A DNA stretch of 64,000 bases from CAISCU01 sp051861545 (GTDB taxonomy: Bacteria > Bacteroidota > Bacteroidia > UKL13-3): positions 62,001 through 126,000 of the forward strand of contig JBIMKP010000006.1 in assembly GCA_051861545.1 (NCBI GenBank), written 5' to 3'. The position numbers and the translations under genes are program-made. The notes under the pieces are model-generated. The model saw only the letters and a list, made by a program, of their open reading frames with translations. It did no database searches and was not told where the DNA came from. Positions 18,956-28,606 of this stretch are shown piece after piece. Numbering within the stretch: the stretch's first letter is position 1; the number at the start of each line of letters is the position of its first letter.

Positions 18956-19783
18956 ATGTCAATTAGTGCAGCCGATGTAAATAAACTCCGCCAAATGACC
19001 GGCGCTGGTATGATGGATTGCAAAAAAGCTTTAACTGAAACCAATGGCGATTTCGATGGTGCCGTAGATTTTTTACGTAAAAAAGGTGCTAAAATTTCTG
19101 CTAACCGCGCAGATCGTGATGCTAAAGAAGGTGCAATTATTGCTAAAACTTCAGCAGACAATAAATTAGGTGTAATTATCCAATTGAGCTCTGAAACAGA
19201 TTTCGTTGCTAAAAATGCAGATTTCGTTGCTTTCGCTCATAGCTTAGCTGATGTGGCTCTTGCTTCTCAGCCTGCTGATATCGATGCTTTAAAAGCTCTT
19301 CCAATGGAAGGATTAACTGTTGGTGATAAAATCATTGAACAAGTTGGTAAAATTGGAGAGAAAATCGATGTTGTTAAATACGAATTAGTTAATGGTGATA
19401 ATATCGTTGCTTACATTCACGCTGGTAATCGCTTAAGTGTACTTGTTTCTCTAAACAATGCTCCTACTGAAGCTAATATCGCTGCTGGTAAAGATGCTGC
19501 TATGCAAATTGCTGCTCTTAACCCGGTTGGTGTTGATAAAGCTGATGTTGATCCTACAATTATCGAAAGAGAAATTGCAATTGGTATGGACCAAGCTCGT
19601 GCTGAAGGAAAACCTGAAAACATGTTAGAAAAAATTGCTCAAGGAAAATTAGGTAAGTTCTACAAAGACAATACTTTATTAAACCAAGAGTTTGTAAAAG
19701 ATGGTAGCAAAACTGTTGCTCAAATGTTAAATGAGGCTGAAAAAGGTCTCACAGTTACTGCTTTCAAAAGAGTTTCTCTTTAA
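18956..19783 (+). CDS. tsf: Elongation factor Ts
   Basis: 275 residues. The N-terminal UBA-like domain reads VNKLRQMTGAGMMDCKKALTE, followed by the core with the TDFVAKN motif (SSETDFVAKNADF) that contacts EF-Tu. It acts as the GDP/GTP exchange factor of EF-Tu. The length matches the Bacteroidota form. A strong terminator closes the gene. Confidence 0.98.
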   Translation: MSISAADVNKLRQMTGAGMMDCKKALTETNGDFDGAVDFLRKKGAKISANRADRDAKEGAIIAKTSADNKLGVIIQLSSETDFVAKNADFVAFAHSLADVALASQPADIDALKALPMEGLTVGDKIIEQVGKIGEKIDVVKYELVNGDNIVAYIHAGNRLSVLVSLNNAPTEANIAAGKDAAMQIAALNPVGVDKADVDPTIIEREIAIGMDQARAEGKPENMLEKIAQGKLGKFYKDNTLLNQEFVKDGSKTVAQMLNEAEKGLTVTAFKRVSL

Positions 19784-19793
19784 TCTTATTCTT

Positions 19794-19826
19794 AAAAATC
19801 CTCACCAATTGGTGAGGATTTTTTTT
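19794..19826 (+). terminator. Rho-independent terminator of tsf
   Basis: A perfect stem, AAAAATCCTCACC / GGTGAGGATTTTT, with an AATT loop and a T-run, begins 11 nt after the tsf stop. Confidence 0.9.
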
Positions 19827-19902
19827 GCCCTCATTTTTTATTCAATTTATTTTCCTCAATTTTATTGAGCCTTTTAAAAACAAAATTCCTAATCTAAAAA
19901 TA

Positions 19903-20610
19903 ATGAAATACAAAAGAGTCCTTCTTAAATTAAGCGGTGAAGCTTTAATGGGTAATTTACAATATGGTATCGACCCAGCTATTCTCGACCAATACTCAAA
20001 TGATGTGAAAAAAGTAGTAGATGCCGGTGTTGAAGTTGCGATTGTAATTGGTGGAGGAAATATTTTTAGAGGTGTACAAGGTGTTGCCGGCGGTTTAGTT
20101 GACCGTGCTCAAGGAGATTACATGGGAATGCTTGCTACTGTTATTAATGCAATGGCTTTACAAGGAGCCCTTGAAAAACTTGGTATCAAAACTCGTTTAC
20201 TTTCTGCCATACACATGGAACAAATTGCTGAACCTTTTATTCGTAGAAGAGCAGTTCGTCACCTTGAAAAAGGTCGTGTTGTAATTTTTGGCGCTGGTAC
20301 TGGAAACCCATACTTCACAACAGATACCGCTGCTTCTCTTCGCTCTGTTGAAATTGAAGCAGATTTAGTTCTAAAAGGTACCCGTGTTGATGGTATTTAT
20401 ACCGCTGACCCTGAAAAAGACCCTAATGCTACTCGTTTCGAAAATATTAGTTTCGAAGAAGTTTATGAAAGAGGTTTAAATGTGATGGACCTAACCGCCA
20501 TTACTCTTTGCCAACAAAACAAAATGCCTATCGTTGTTTTTGATATGAACAAAGATGGTAATTTCTTAAAAGTTTGTAAAGGCGAAAACGTTGGAACTAC
20601 TGTTTCTTAA
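19903..20610 (+). CDS. pyrH: UMP kinase
   Basis: 235 residues starting MKYKRVLLKLSGEALMG, the canonical start of bacterial UMP kinase; the open frame upstream of this ATG runs back into the tsf terminator and is not coding. Motifs: GGGNIFRG (phosphate binding), MGMLATVINAMALQ, FGAGTGNPYFTTDTAA and KGTRVDGIYTADPEKDPNA. It phosphorylates UMP to UDP in pyrimidine nucleotide synthesis. A strong terminator follows. Confidence 0.97.
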   Translation: MKYKRVLLKLSGEALMGNLQYGIDPAILDQYSNDVKKVVDAGVEVAIVIGGGNIFRGVQGVAGGLVDRAQGDYMGMLATVINAMALQGALEKLGIKTRLLSAIHMEQIAEPFIRRRAVRHLEKGRVVIFGAGTGNPYFTTDTAASLRSVEIEADLVLKGTRVDGIYTADPEKDPNATRFENISFEEVYERGLNVMDLTAITLCQQNKMPIVVFDMNKDGNFLKVCKGENVGTTVS

Positions 20611-20626
20611 ATAGATTCTTATACAT

Positions 20627-20654
20627 AAAAAAGGCAGCTCTGGCTGCCTTTTTT
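20627..20654 (+). terminator. Terminator of pyrH (usable from both sides)
   Basis: AAAAAAGGCAGC / GCTGCCTTTTTT with a TCTG loop, 16 nt after the pyrH stop. With A-runs and T-runs on both sides, it can also serve the convergent xseA-xseB transcript. Confidence 0.9.
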
Positions 20655-20726
20655 ATTGCCTCAAATGTATTCTTGTTTTATGCTAAATCTACAGAAAATT
20701 CTGTTTTGCTGCAATCAAACAAAATT

Positions 20727-20951
20727 TTAAACCCTCAATTCATCTTCAGTTGATGATGAATCAAGCTCTTTCAAAATCCTATTCACATCTTCTTCTGTTG
20801 TAGTTAATTTTAACTTACATACTTTGATAAGTTGAGCAGCTCTTTTCACCTTTTCTGAAAGTTCATCAACCGATATTTCACCCTGTTCTATTTCTGAAAC
20901 AATCTTTTGAAGTTCTTCAAACGCTTTCGTATAATTTTCACTTTCACTCAT
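20727..20951 (-). CDS. xseB: Exodeoxyribonuclease VII small subunit
   Basis: 74 residues with the XseB helical pattern YTKAFEELQKIVSEIEQGEISVDELSEKVKRA. It partners XseA in the nuclease that degrades single-stranded DNA to oligonucleotides. Its start overlaps the xseA stop by 8 nt, so translation is coupled. Confidence 0.93.
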   Translation of the reverse strand: MSESENYTKAFEELQKIVSEIEQGEISVDELSEKVKRAAQLIKVCKLKLTTTEEDVNRILKELDSSSTEDELRV

Positions 20952-22416
20952 TTCCTTGATTTTTATTTGTTGAATTTACAATACTAATAATATTACCATC
21001 AAAAACAGTTGTACTAATTGTATCACCATTTTTTAACTCTTCAATGTTTTTTATGGCTTTCCCGTTAAGCAGTGTAATACTATAACCACGTTTTAAAACA
21101 TTTGAAGGGCTCATATTCACTATGTTCTTTTCAACATTAGCTAATTCTATTAAACTGGTTTTAACCTTTAAAACACTTTGCAATTGCAAATTTCCTTTTA
21201 ACTGTGCAACTCTCAATTTGAACTGATTTAATTGTGAATTTGAGTCCTTTCGAATGGTATTAGCGAAACTTCTTAATGACTCTTTATACTTATTTGATAA
21301 TGTATTTGTGCCCTTAACCAGATTAATTTTTGTGGATTTTAAAGAATCGTTCTCGTTTTTGAATATAAATTGCGCTTGCTGCTGCAATGACCTTGAAAGA
21401 CCTTTTACTTCATTGTGATTTGATAGAAGAATATTATCGGTAACAGAACGAAACAACTTTACTTCCGATTGAAATTTTGCATTCTCTTCGTTTAAAAGTC
21501 GTTTCGATTTATCAATAACTTTTTTCTCGGCATCTTGAACTGGAACTGAAAAATTATGGAACTTTTGAAGTAAATATTCAGCTAATTTAGTAGGTGTAAT
21601 AGCATTTGAAAATGATATCATTTCGGATACAGTTTCGTTTGTAGCATGCCCAATTCCAGTAATAACAGGAATTGGAAACAAGGCAATTTCTTTTGCTAAT
21701 TGATAATTATTATAACAAGATAATCCAACATCACCACCGCCACCGCGAATAATGGCAACAACATCAAAATGCTGCTTAACCTTTTTAATTCTTCTAAGCT
21801 GTGTTAATATACTTGGAATAGCTTTATCGCCTTGAAGTAAAGAAGGGAAAAGCAGATGAAAAAACTTATAGTTCCATGAATTTGATTCAATCACCTTAAG
21901 AAAATCAACATAACCTTTGCTAGTTTCAACAGAGATAATTGCAATTCGTTGAGGTAAAAGCGGAATGCTAAGCATTTTATTTCTGTTATAAAATCCTTCT
22001 GCTTTTAGTTTATTTATTGCTTCTATTTTCTCCTTTTCAAGATCTCCAAGGGTGAAACTTGGATCGATATCTAAAATCCATAGTGAAAGTCCATGGCTGG
22101 TATCAAAAGTAATTTTTGCCAAAAAGAGAATTTTAATTCCATCTTTTAATGGCTCCTTTAATAAGCGCTGGAAATTATTATTTACTCTGAAATAATCATC
22201 TTTCCATAAGTATGACTTAATCTGAGCAATTATTTTTCCATCTCTCTTTTCAACCAACTCGGGGTAGCAATGTCCTGATTGTTTGTAGAAATTAAGTTTG
22301 TTCATTTCAGCTTTAACCCAAAACGAACTTTTATATCTTTCTTCTAAAGTCTTCTCGATGCTTTTTGTTACCTCAAGCAAAGAGAAGACTTGTTTATCAT
22401 TTACATTTTCGGGCAT
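20944..22416 (-). CDS. xseA: Exodeoxyribonuclease VII large subunit
   Basis: 490 residues. An N-terminal OB-fold domain (about 5-115: FWVKAEMNKLNFYKQSGHCYPELVEK), the catalytic domain with PQRIAIISVETSKGYVDF, the conserved IIRGGGGDVGLSCYNN and PVITGIGHATNETVSEM, a long coiled-coil region (about 270-400), and the C-terminal NVLKRGYSITLLNGKAI. It is somewhat longer than the E. coli enzyme (456). Forms the ExoVII holoenzyme with the xseB product encoded immediately downstream. Confidence 0.95.
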   Translation of the reverse strand: MPENVNDKQVFSLLEVTKSIEKTLEERYKSSFWVKAEMNKLNFYKQSGHCYPELVEKRDGKIIAQIKSYLWKDDYFRVNNNFQRLLKEPLKDGIKILFLAKITFDTSHGLSLWILDIDPSFTLGDLEKEKIEAINKLKAEGFYNRNKMLSIPLLPQRIAIISVETSKGYVDFLKVIESNSWNYKFFHLLFPSLLQGDKAIPSILTQLRRIKKVKQHFDVVAIIRGGGGDVGLSCYNNYQLAKEIALFPIPVITGIGHATNETVSEMISFSNAITPTKLAEYLLQKFHNFSVPVQDAEKKVIDKSKRLLNEENAKFQSEVKLFRSVTDNILLSNHNEVKGLSRSLQQQAQFIFKNENDSLKSTKINLVKGTNTLSNKYKESLRSFANTIRKDSNSQLNQFKLRVAQLKGNLQLQSVLKVKTSLIELANVEKNIVNMSPSNVLKRGYSITLLNGKAIKNIEELKNGDTISTTVFDGNIISIVNSTNKNQGNE

Positions 22417-22475
22417 TTTGACACAAGGCTAATTCTAACATAGAATATCGGTAAATCTTTTAGATTTACAAAATT

Positions 22476-23942
22476 CTATTGTCCCTGAGCCAATGAATAT
22501 CCTGCTTTTTCGCCGAATTTTCTAAGAATTTCAGCAGTAGAAACCATTAAATCTGCAGAAACTCTTGAAGACAATCCAAACATTTCTTCCAAATTAGTAG
22601 TGCTTGGAACTTCAATTCTCGCTCTGTATTGGTCAACACATTCTGTAAATACACTTCCTGTTGGCCAAACCTGAGTTCCTCTATTAGAAATCATAATTAA
22701 TTTCTGCTCCCCTACTAAGTGTTTCTGAATAATTGGAGCCAATTCTGCAGCTGTTAAAGTTGATTCAATAAATAAATCAACCCCAACAATTTTAGATTCT
22801 TCCTTAACCTGGTTTCCTAACATCATTTTTTGCTCACTTGGAGCAATTGGTCTGTGAAATCCTGCTGATGTAGCTTTTGTATCTCTTGCAGCATTTTCTT
22901 TAGGTGATTTTCCTAAATTAGAAATAATCGCCTTTGCAAAATCTGTTGTACTTAATGAAGGAGTGCTTCTGTCGCCAAAATCTCCTGTATGAACTCCATT
23001 TTCTAATGTGTACAACAATGAATTTTCAATCAGATTTGCATGGTCCATGAAACCTAAATAACGTAACATCATAAATCCACTTAACAATAAAGCAGTTGGA
23101 TTAGCAATGTTCTTTCCAGTAATATCCGGAGCTGTTCCATGAACCGCTTCAAAAATCGAAATATGCTCCCCTACATTGGCTGATGGAGCAAAACCCAATC
23201 CTCCCACTAAACCAGCACATAAATCACTCATGATATCACCTTGTAAATTGGTTAATACCACAATTTCGAACTGCTGAGGTTTAGCTACTAATTTCATAGC
23301 CAAATCATCAACAATCATATCATTAGCTTCAATTTCAGGATATTCTTTTGCTACTTCATAAAAAGTTTCTAAGAACAATCCATCAGTAAGTTTCATGATA
23401 TTGGCTTTGTGCGCACATGTTACTTTGTGAAAACCTTCACGTTTTGCCATTTCAAAAGCAAATCTGTGAACCTGAGTGCTACCTGGACGAGTAATAAAAC
23501 GACGGCACAATGCTACATCTTGAGAAAGCATATGCTCGATTCCACCATAAGTTCCTTCAATATTTTCGCGAACAATTGTGATATCGATTGGAATTCCTGC
23601 TTTTGAAAAAACAGTTTCAACCCCATTTAGTGATTTAAAATGTCTTCTATTGGCAAATGTACTCCAAGTTTTACGAGCAGTTACATTAATACTTTTAACT
23701 CCTTTTCCTTTTGGAGTTTCCATTGGACCTTTAAACAAAATTCCATTGCTTTCAACACTGGCTTTAGCCTCATCTGTCATTCCGGTGCTAAAACCGGCTT
23801 CATAAAATTTCTTTCCCATATCGATATACTCGTAGGAAAGTGGAACTTGTGCAGCATCAAAAATACTGATTACTGCATCCATAATCTCGGGACCAATTCC
23901 GTCCCCTTTTGCAACTGAAATTTTAATTGGATTCATTGACAT
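22476..23942 (-). CDS. icd: NADP-dependent isocitrate dehydrogenase, long (Thermus-type) form
   Basis: About 488 residues. The N-terminal two-thirds is an isocitrate/isopropylmalate dehydrogenase core: VAKGDGIGPEIMDAV, RENIEGTYGGIEH, the divalent-metal aspartates in TNLQGDIMSDLCAGLVGGLG, and the coenzyme-binding HGTAPDITGKNIANPTA. A C-terminal extension of about 140 residues follows (VGVDLFIESTLTAAELAPII...VSADLMVSTAEILRKFG), as in the Thermus thermophilus enzyme. It oxidatively decarboxylates isocitrate in the TCA cycle. I take MSMNPIKIS as the N-terminus; an ATG 8 codons upstream (23966) is possible. A canonical promoter lies about 60 nt upstream. Confidence 0.87.
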   Translation of the reverse strand: MSMNPIKISVAKGDGIGPEIMDAVISIFDAAQVPLSYEYIDMGKKFYEAGFSTGMTDEAKASVESNGILFKGPMETPKGKGVKSINVTARKTWSTFANRRHFKSLNGVETVFSKAGIPIDITIVRENIEGTYGGIEHMLSQDVALCRRFITRPGSTQVHRFAFEMAKREGFHKVTCAHKANIMKLTDGLFLETFYEVAKEYPEIEANDMIVDDLAMKLVAKPQQFEIVVLTNLQGDIMSDLCAGLVGGLGFAPSANVGEHISIFEAVHGTAPDITGKNIANPTALLLSGFMMLRYLGFMDHANLIENSLLYTLENGVHTGDFGDRSTPSLSTTDFAKAIISNLGKSPKENAARDTKATSAGFHRPIAPSEQKMMLGNQVKEESKIVGVDLFIESTLTAAELAPIIQKHLVGEQKLIMISNRGTQVWPTGSVFTECVDQYRARIEVPSTTNLEEMFGLSSRVSADLMVSTAEILRKFGEKAGYSLAQGQ

Positions 23943-24000
23943 TTGGTTGGTGTTTCTGGTAAACATTTGAAAACATGAATAGTTTCATTTTTTCGAGCTG

Positions 24001-24031
24001 CAAAAATAAACAACATTAGCTCGGCTACCAA
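24001..24031 (-). promoter_or_regulatory. Bacteroidota-type promoter of icd
   Basis: On the minus strand, TTG (24031-24029), a 20-nt spacer and TATTTTTG (24008-24001) match the -33/-7 consensus exactly. The predicted start of transcription near 23996 leaves a leader of about 54 nt. Confidence 0.65.
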
Positions 24032-24069
24032 GTAATGTATACCAAATTAATAAAACGTATTTTCGAAAA

Positions 24070-25263
24070 ATGAATCAAAAGCAAATTTTTCTGGCTCATC
24101 AGGCTCAAACCACCCATTTTCCTATGATGATGGAAATGGCAAAAGCAGAAGGAAATTATATTTATGATACCGATGGCAAAAAGTACCTCGATTTGATTTC
24201 TGGCATATCTGTAAGTCACTTAGGACATGGTAACCCCGCTGTTAAAGAGGCAATTAAAAACCAGGTTGATGATTATATGCATCTGATGGTTTATGGTGAA
24301 TTTATCCAGAGTCCACAAATTAAATTGAGTCAGAAATTAAGTTCAATACTTCCAAATAATCTTGATTGTATTTATTTGGTAAATTCTGGTGCAGAAGCAA
24401 CAGATGGTGCTCTAAAACTGGCAAAACGAATCACAAAAAAAAGTAAAATCATTGCAAATAAAAATTCATACCACGGAAGTACACATGCAGCATTGAGTTT
24501 AAATAGTGATGAATATTATAAACAAGCATTTCGTCCTTTATTACCAGATATTCATTTTATTGAATTCAACAATTTAAATGATATCCAACAAATAGATGAG
24601 CAAACTGCTTGCGTGATAACAGAAGTTGTTCAAGGAGAAGCGGGTTATATACCTGCCACTTTAGATTTTTTAAAAGCTTTAAGAAAGCGATGTGATGAAA
24701 CATGCACTTTACTCGTTTTTGATGAAATACAAAGTGGAATGGGCAAAACCGGAAGCATGTTTGCCTTTGAACAATATGGCGTAGTTCCAGATATTTTATT
24801 ATTAGGTAAAGCATTGGGAGCAGGAATGCCAATTGGCGCTTTCGTTTCATCAAAAGCAATGATGAATACTTTGACTGATGAACCGATATTAGGCCATATA
24901 ACAACCTTTGGCGGACATCCAGTAATTGCAGCTGCAGCATTGGCAGGAATCAATGAATTAGAAAGAATGAATCTAATGAGTTCAATTCCTGAAAAAGAAA
25001 ATTTATTCCGTAGAAATTTGATTCATCCAGCTATTGAAAAAATTACTGGTAAAGGATTGATGCTGGCTGTTCAATTAGATAGTTTCGAAAACAACCTAAA
25101 AGTGATTGAACATTGCATGGAAGCTGGATTAATAACAGACTGGTTTTTGTTTGCGAATAACAAAATAAGAATTGCACCTCCACTCACTATTACAAATGAA
25201 GAAATTTTAAATGCTTGTTCTATCATTATAGAAAGCATTAACAAAGTTTATGGAGAAAGATAA
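24070..25263 (+). CDS. Class III (ornithine/acetylornithine-type) aminotransferase
   Basis: 397 residues, PLP-dependent fold-type I. Motifs: YIYDTDGKKYLDLISGISVSHLGHGNP, LVNSGAEATDGALKLAKR (phosphate-binding), the aspartate in LLVFDEIQSGMGKTG, and the Schiff-base lysine in ILLLGKALGAGMPIG. Closest in pattern to acetylornithine/ornithine/4-aminobutyrate aminotransferases; the exact substrate is not evident and no arginine-biosynthesis genes are adjacent. It begins a run of same-strand genes, with the next start 2 nt after its stop. It is divergent from icd. Confidence 0.88.
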   Translation: MNQKQIFLAHQAQTTHFPMMMEMAKAEGNYIYDTDGKKYLDLISGISVSHLGHGNPAVKEAIKNQVDDYMHLMVYGEFIQSPQIKLSQKLSSILPNNLDCIYLVNSGAEATDGALKLAKRITKKSKIIANKNSYHGSTHAALSLNSDEYYKQAFRPLLPDIHFIEFNNLNDIQQIDEQTACVITEVVQGEAGYIPATLDFLKALRKRCDETCTLLVFDEIQSGMGKTGSMFAFEQYGVVPDILLLGKALGAGMPIGAFVSSKAMMNTLTDEPILGHITTFGGHPVIAAAALAGINELERMNLMSSIPEKENLFRRNLIHPAIEKITGKGLMLAVQLDSFENNLKVIEHCMEAGLITDWFLFANNKIRIAPPLTITNEEILNACSIIIESINKVYGER

Positions 25264-25265
25264 GC

Positions 25266-25880
25266 ATGTTTTCAACTCATATTTTTGATATCATATTCAA
25301 ACTAATTAGTTTACTTATAGGTATATTAAGTATTCTAATTCTTATGAACCATAATGACAATGCACCTTACACATTTATTTTTTCTATCATTTTCTCCATC
25401 ATCCTATACTTAGGAATTTTCAGAACTATTGCGAGTTTGTTGTACGCAAGGTTTTATTTAAAAATGGAGCTCAATTTTTTTCAAGCCAAAGAATTAAACA
25501 AAGCTCTTTCTCCAATATTTACATTAGGAAATAAATGGCTTCCTTTAACAGAAATCAAAGAAATTGAAGCTGATTATAAATACGAAACTGCTTTGAAAAT
25601 CATTGAAAACTGGAAGCAAAAACAGAAATCAGAACAACAAAAAATTAAACAAAACTTTAATGAAGCCAGTTTAAAAACAAAAGTCCTAAGCATCATCATG
25701 TATGGACTTGTTTTATATGTTTTCGTAGCTGTTTTTATGCAGTGGTATCCCATGAATTTGTTGAATGAATTTTATATGAATTTGTTCAATACCAATGAAT
25801 ATTATCCCATGTTAAATGGTATGATTACTGCATTGCCAATTATTTTGATTTTTAAAATGATAGATAAAAATATCAGCTAA
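25266..25880 (+). CDS. Hypothetical four-span membrane protein
   Basis: 204 residues with two hydrophobic segments near the N-terminus (about 5-30 and 38-60), a charged cytoplasmic stretch (about 75-140, rich in Lys, Glu and Gln), and two more spans (about 148-170 and 185-200). I do not recognise the family. It is packed between an aminotransferase and a TSUP permease with no intergenic space, so it is probably co-transcribed with both. Confidence 0.65.
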   Translation: MFSTHIFDIIFKLISLLIGILSILILMNHNDNAPYTFIFSIIFSIILYLGIFRTIASLLYARFYLKMELNFFQAKELNKALSPIFTLGNKWLPLTEIKEIEADYKYETALKIIENWKQKQKSEQQKIKQNFNEASLKTKVLSIIMYGLVLYVFVAVFMQWYPMNLLNEFYMNLFNTNEYYPMLNGMITALPIILIFKMIDKNIS

Positions 25881-26675
25881 ATGTTAGAGCAATTTACTTT
25901 TGCCGAATACTCCTTGTTAAGTTTGCTTTTATTGGCTCTTCTTGCATTTATAGCGGGTTTCATCGATGCTGTAGTTGGTGGTGGTGGATTGATACAATTA
26001 CCTGCTCTACTCATTCAGTTTCCGCAAAGCAATTTACCAACCCTTTTCGGGACCAATAAAATCGCTGCTTTATCAGGAACAGTAATAGCTGCTATTCAAT
26101 ACGCTAAAAAGGTAAAATTCAATTTAGCTTTATTGCTTATTATTTCACTTTTTGCTTATCTAGCCTCGGGTGCCGGGGCAAAAATTGTGAGTTTGTTAGA
26201 TGTGAAAATGCTGAAACCAATCATACTTGTCATACTGATAGTTATAGCCATTTATACTATTTTTAAGAAGGATTTAGGTTCAATTCAACTGAAACAAATC
26301 AGCCTAAAAAAGCAAATGATTTACGGCTCTTTAATTGGAATTGTTGTTGGATTTTATGATGGATTCTTTGGTCCAGGAACTGGCAGTTTTTTGGTATTAG
26401 GATTTGTTTTGTTTTTGGGAATGGATTTTATGCATGCTTCGGCTTATGCGAAAATTGTAAATTGTATTACCAATTTATCTGCTTTGGTTGTATTTATTAA
26501 TCAAGGAAATTACTTGTTAAACATAGCAGTTTTAATGGGCGTTTCAAATATTTTGGGAAGTTATTTAGGCAGCCACATGGCCATTAAAAAAGGAAATGCC
26601 TTCATCAGAAACATCTTTATTTTTATTGTTATGCTGATGATTATTCGGTATGCTTACGATGTTTTTATCAAATAA
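25881..26675 (+). CDS. TSUP/TauE-SafE family permease
   Basis: 264 residues, about eight membrane spans, with the two internal half-repeats typical of the family: AGFIDAVVGGGGLIQLPALL near residue 23 and GFYDGFFGPGTGSFLVLGF near residue 155. The family exports or imports sulfur-containing or small organic anions (sulfite, sulfoacetate and others). Its start abuts the stop of the preceding membrane-protein gene. Substrate unknown. Confidence 0.92.
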   Translation: MLEQFTFAEYSLLSLLLLALLAFIAGFIDAVVGGGGLIQLPALLIQFPQSNLPTLFGTNKIAALSGTVIAAIQYAKKVKFNLALLLIISLFAYLASGAGAKIVSLLDVKMLKPIILVILIVIAIYTIFKKDLGSIQLKQISLKKQMIYGSLIGIVVGFYDGFFGPGTGSFLVLGFVLFLGMDFMHASAYAKIVNCITNLSALVVFINQGNYLLNIAVLMGVSNILGSYLGSHMAIKKGNAFIRNIFIFIVMLMIIRYAYDVFIK

Positions 26676-26784
26676 TAAAATGATTGAAAATCTAAGCCTA
26701 AAAATTTGGCAAGAAACCATTTTAAATTCTAATATTTGTCAATAAACAAACTAAGTAATAATTTGCCCTTTAAATCAAAATCCT

Positions 26785-27243
26785 ATGGCTTTACCAAATA
26801 TTTTTTCAAAAGAAGTGAATGAACAAATCATTCAAAGAATCAACTCATTAACACCAGAAACACAAGCCAAGTGGGGAACTATGAATGTGGCACAAATGTT
26901 GGCACATTGTAATGTTACTTATGAAATGGCTTATGAAAATAAACATCCTAAACCCAATTTTTTAATGAAATTCATTTTGAAATCATTCATTAAAAACGTG
27001 GTGGTGAGTGAAAAAGAATATGCACAAAATAGCAGAACAGCACCAGCCTTTTTAATCACAGACGCCAGAATTTTTGAAGCAGAAAAAAGTAGATTGATAG
27101 CTTATCTGCAAAAGACAGCAGAGTTAGGAGCCAATTATTTTGAAGGCAAAGAATCACACTCCTTCGGACCATTAAACAAAACCGAATGGAACAATATGTT
27201 CTACAAACACATAGATCATCATCTAAAACAATTTGGAGTTTAA
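26785..27243 (+). CDS. DUF1569 (DinB-like) protein
   Basis: 152 residues: SLTPETQAKWGTMNVAQMLAHCNVTYEMA near residue 22 and HSFGPLNKTEWNNMFYKHIDHHLKQFG at the end match the DUF1569 branch of the DinB-like four-helix superfamily. The conserved histidines (AHC, KHIDHH) could bind a metal. Function unknown. A gap of 109 nt separates it from the TSUP gene, and a strong terminator follows. Confidence 0.8.
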   Translation: MALPNIFSKEVNEQIIQRINSLTPETQAKWGTMNVAQMLAHCNVTYEMAYENKHPKPNFLMKFILKSFIKNVVVSEKEYAQNSRTAPAFLITDARIFEAEKSRLIAYLQKTAELGANYFEGKESHSFGPLNKTEWNNMFYKHIDHHLKQFGV

Positions 27244-27257
27244 TTCAAGAATAATTA

Positions 27258-27294
27258 AAAAAAGGGGAATTCTCGGTATGAGAATTCCCCTTTT
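27258..27294 (+). terminator. Bidirectional terminator between DUF1569 gene and ccp
   Basis: AAAAGGGGAATTCTC / GAGAATTCCCCTTTT with a 5-nt loop, flanked by A-run and T-run. It lies between the ends of convergent genes. Confidence 0.9.
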
Positions 27295-27405
27295 AATTTA
27301 TTCGTTTAGAATAACTGAAGACCATTTTAAAATCTTCTTTATTTCAATAATTTCACTAACTTCTCAAATCTGCCAGTAGCCAGCAGCAAGATGCCAGAGG
27401 CCCAC

Positions 27406-28473
27406 TTATTTCAGTTCCGCCAACTCCTTCGGAGCTGTTTTCATATCTTCAGGAATATCAGCAGTTAAAGCATCCAAGAAAGTGATGATTGAACTAACTT
27501 CTGCATCAGTTAAATCTTTATTCAACTGAGTTTTTCCCATTACTTTAATAGCTTTTGATAATTCAGCTACTGAACCATCATGGAAATAAGGAGCAGTTTT
27601 AGTGATGTTTCTTAAAGATGGAACCTTGAATACATCTTTATCAGCTTCATTTTTAGTTAAAGCCATTTTACCTAAATCTTTGGTGCTGCTACCTGTTAAA
27701 GCATGGTAATCATTAATTAAACCAAACTTCATAAACTGAGTACCTCCTAATAAAGCACCACTATGACAAGCCGTACATCCAGAATTGATGAAGGTGGTCA
27801 TACCAGCTTTTTCTTCTTTTGATAAAGCTTCTGTATTACCTTTCAAATAATCATCAAATTTAGACGGTGTGATTAATTTTCTTTCGAAAGCAGCAATTGC
27901 TTTGGTCATGTTATCGTAAGTAATAGCTTCTTTATCGTTAGGAAAGGCAGCTTTAAAAGCAGTTTGATAACCTTCCACTTTTGATAATTTATCTACACAG
28001 AACTTTTTATCAGGAAGAGCCATTTCAACCGGATTTAAAACTGGACCACCAGCTTGTTCTTCTACATCTTTTGCCCTTCCATCCCAGAATTGAGCAATGT
28101 GTAAAGCTGCATTAAATACAGTTGGGGAGTTTCTATCACCATTTTTACCTGCATCACCAGGAGAAGTTGGTTTATTATCGACACCAAAAGTGGCTAAGTT
28201 GTGACAAGAATTACAGCTATTATTACCTGTTTTAGATAAACGAGTGTCGAAATACAACATCCTACCTAATTTCACTTTTTCATCACTGATTGGATTTTCA
28301 GGATTTTCGGCAACTGTAGGCAGAGTTTTAAAAACACCTTGTGCTTGTGCTAATAAATCTTGCTCAGCTTTTGCCTCTTCAGCACTCATTTTTGCTTTAC
28401 CAGAATTGTCGCTTGAGCATGAGTACCAAACTGATGCAGCAACAAAACCTCCTAAAATTAAATACTTCTTCAT
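27406..28473 (-). CDS. Dihaem cytochrome c peroxidase
   Basis: 355 residues, with an N-terminal export signal ending near a possible lipoprotein cysteine (VWYSCSS). Two c-type haem sites: CNSCH near residue 87 and CTACH near residue 232. Family context is clear: LGRMLYFDTRLS, RNSPTVFNAALH, QFWDGRAKDVEEQAGGPVLNPVEM, FKVPSLRNITKTAPYFHDGS and a closing IITFLDAL. The enzyme reduces hydrogen peroxide in the periplasm with electrons from small cytochromes. No partner cytochrome is adjacent. Confidence 0.93.
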   Translation of the reverse strand: MKKYLILGGFVAASVWYSCSSDNSGKAKMSAEEAKAEQDLLAQAQGVFKTLPTVAENPENPISDEKVKLGRMLYFDTRLSKTGNNSCNSCHNLATFGVDNKPTSPGDAGKNGDRNSPTVFNAALHIAQFWDGRAKDVEEQAGGPVLNPVEMALPDKKFCVDKLSKVEGYQTAFKAAFPNDKEAITYDNMTKAIAAFERKLITPSKFDDYLKGNTEALSKEEKAGMTTFINSGCTACHSGALLGGTQFMKFGLINDYHALTGSSTKDLGKMALTKNEADKDVFKVPSLRNITKTAPYFHDGSVAELSKAIKVMGKTQLNKDLTDAEVSSIITFLDALTADIPEDMKTAPKELAELK

Positions 28474-28606
28474 ATTAATTACATTTACTAATTACATATT
28501 TATAACAAACTAATAACAAATTGTTTGATTTTGGTAATATTTTGAGTGAATATTCTTTTAAGAGCTTGAAAAGAGACCAAATAAAATCACACCTTAAGAG
28601 ATTAGT

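Noticed and set aside
22451..22469. GTAAATCT-TTT-AGATTTAC hairpin between icd and xseA as a terminator
   Set aside because: No T-run follows on the minus strand and the stem is short and AT-rich; no clear function.
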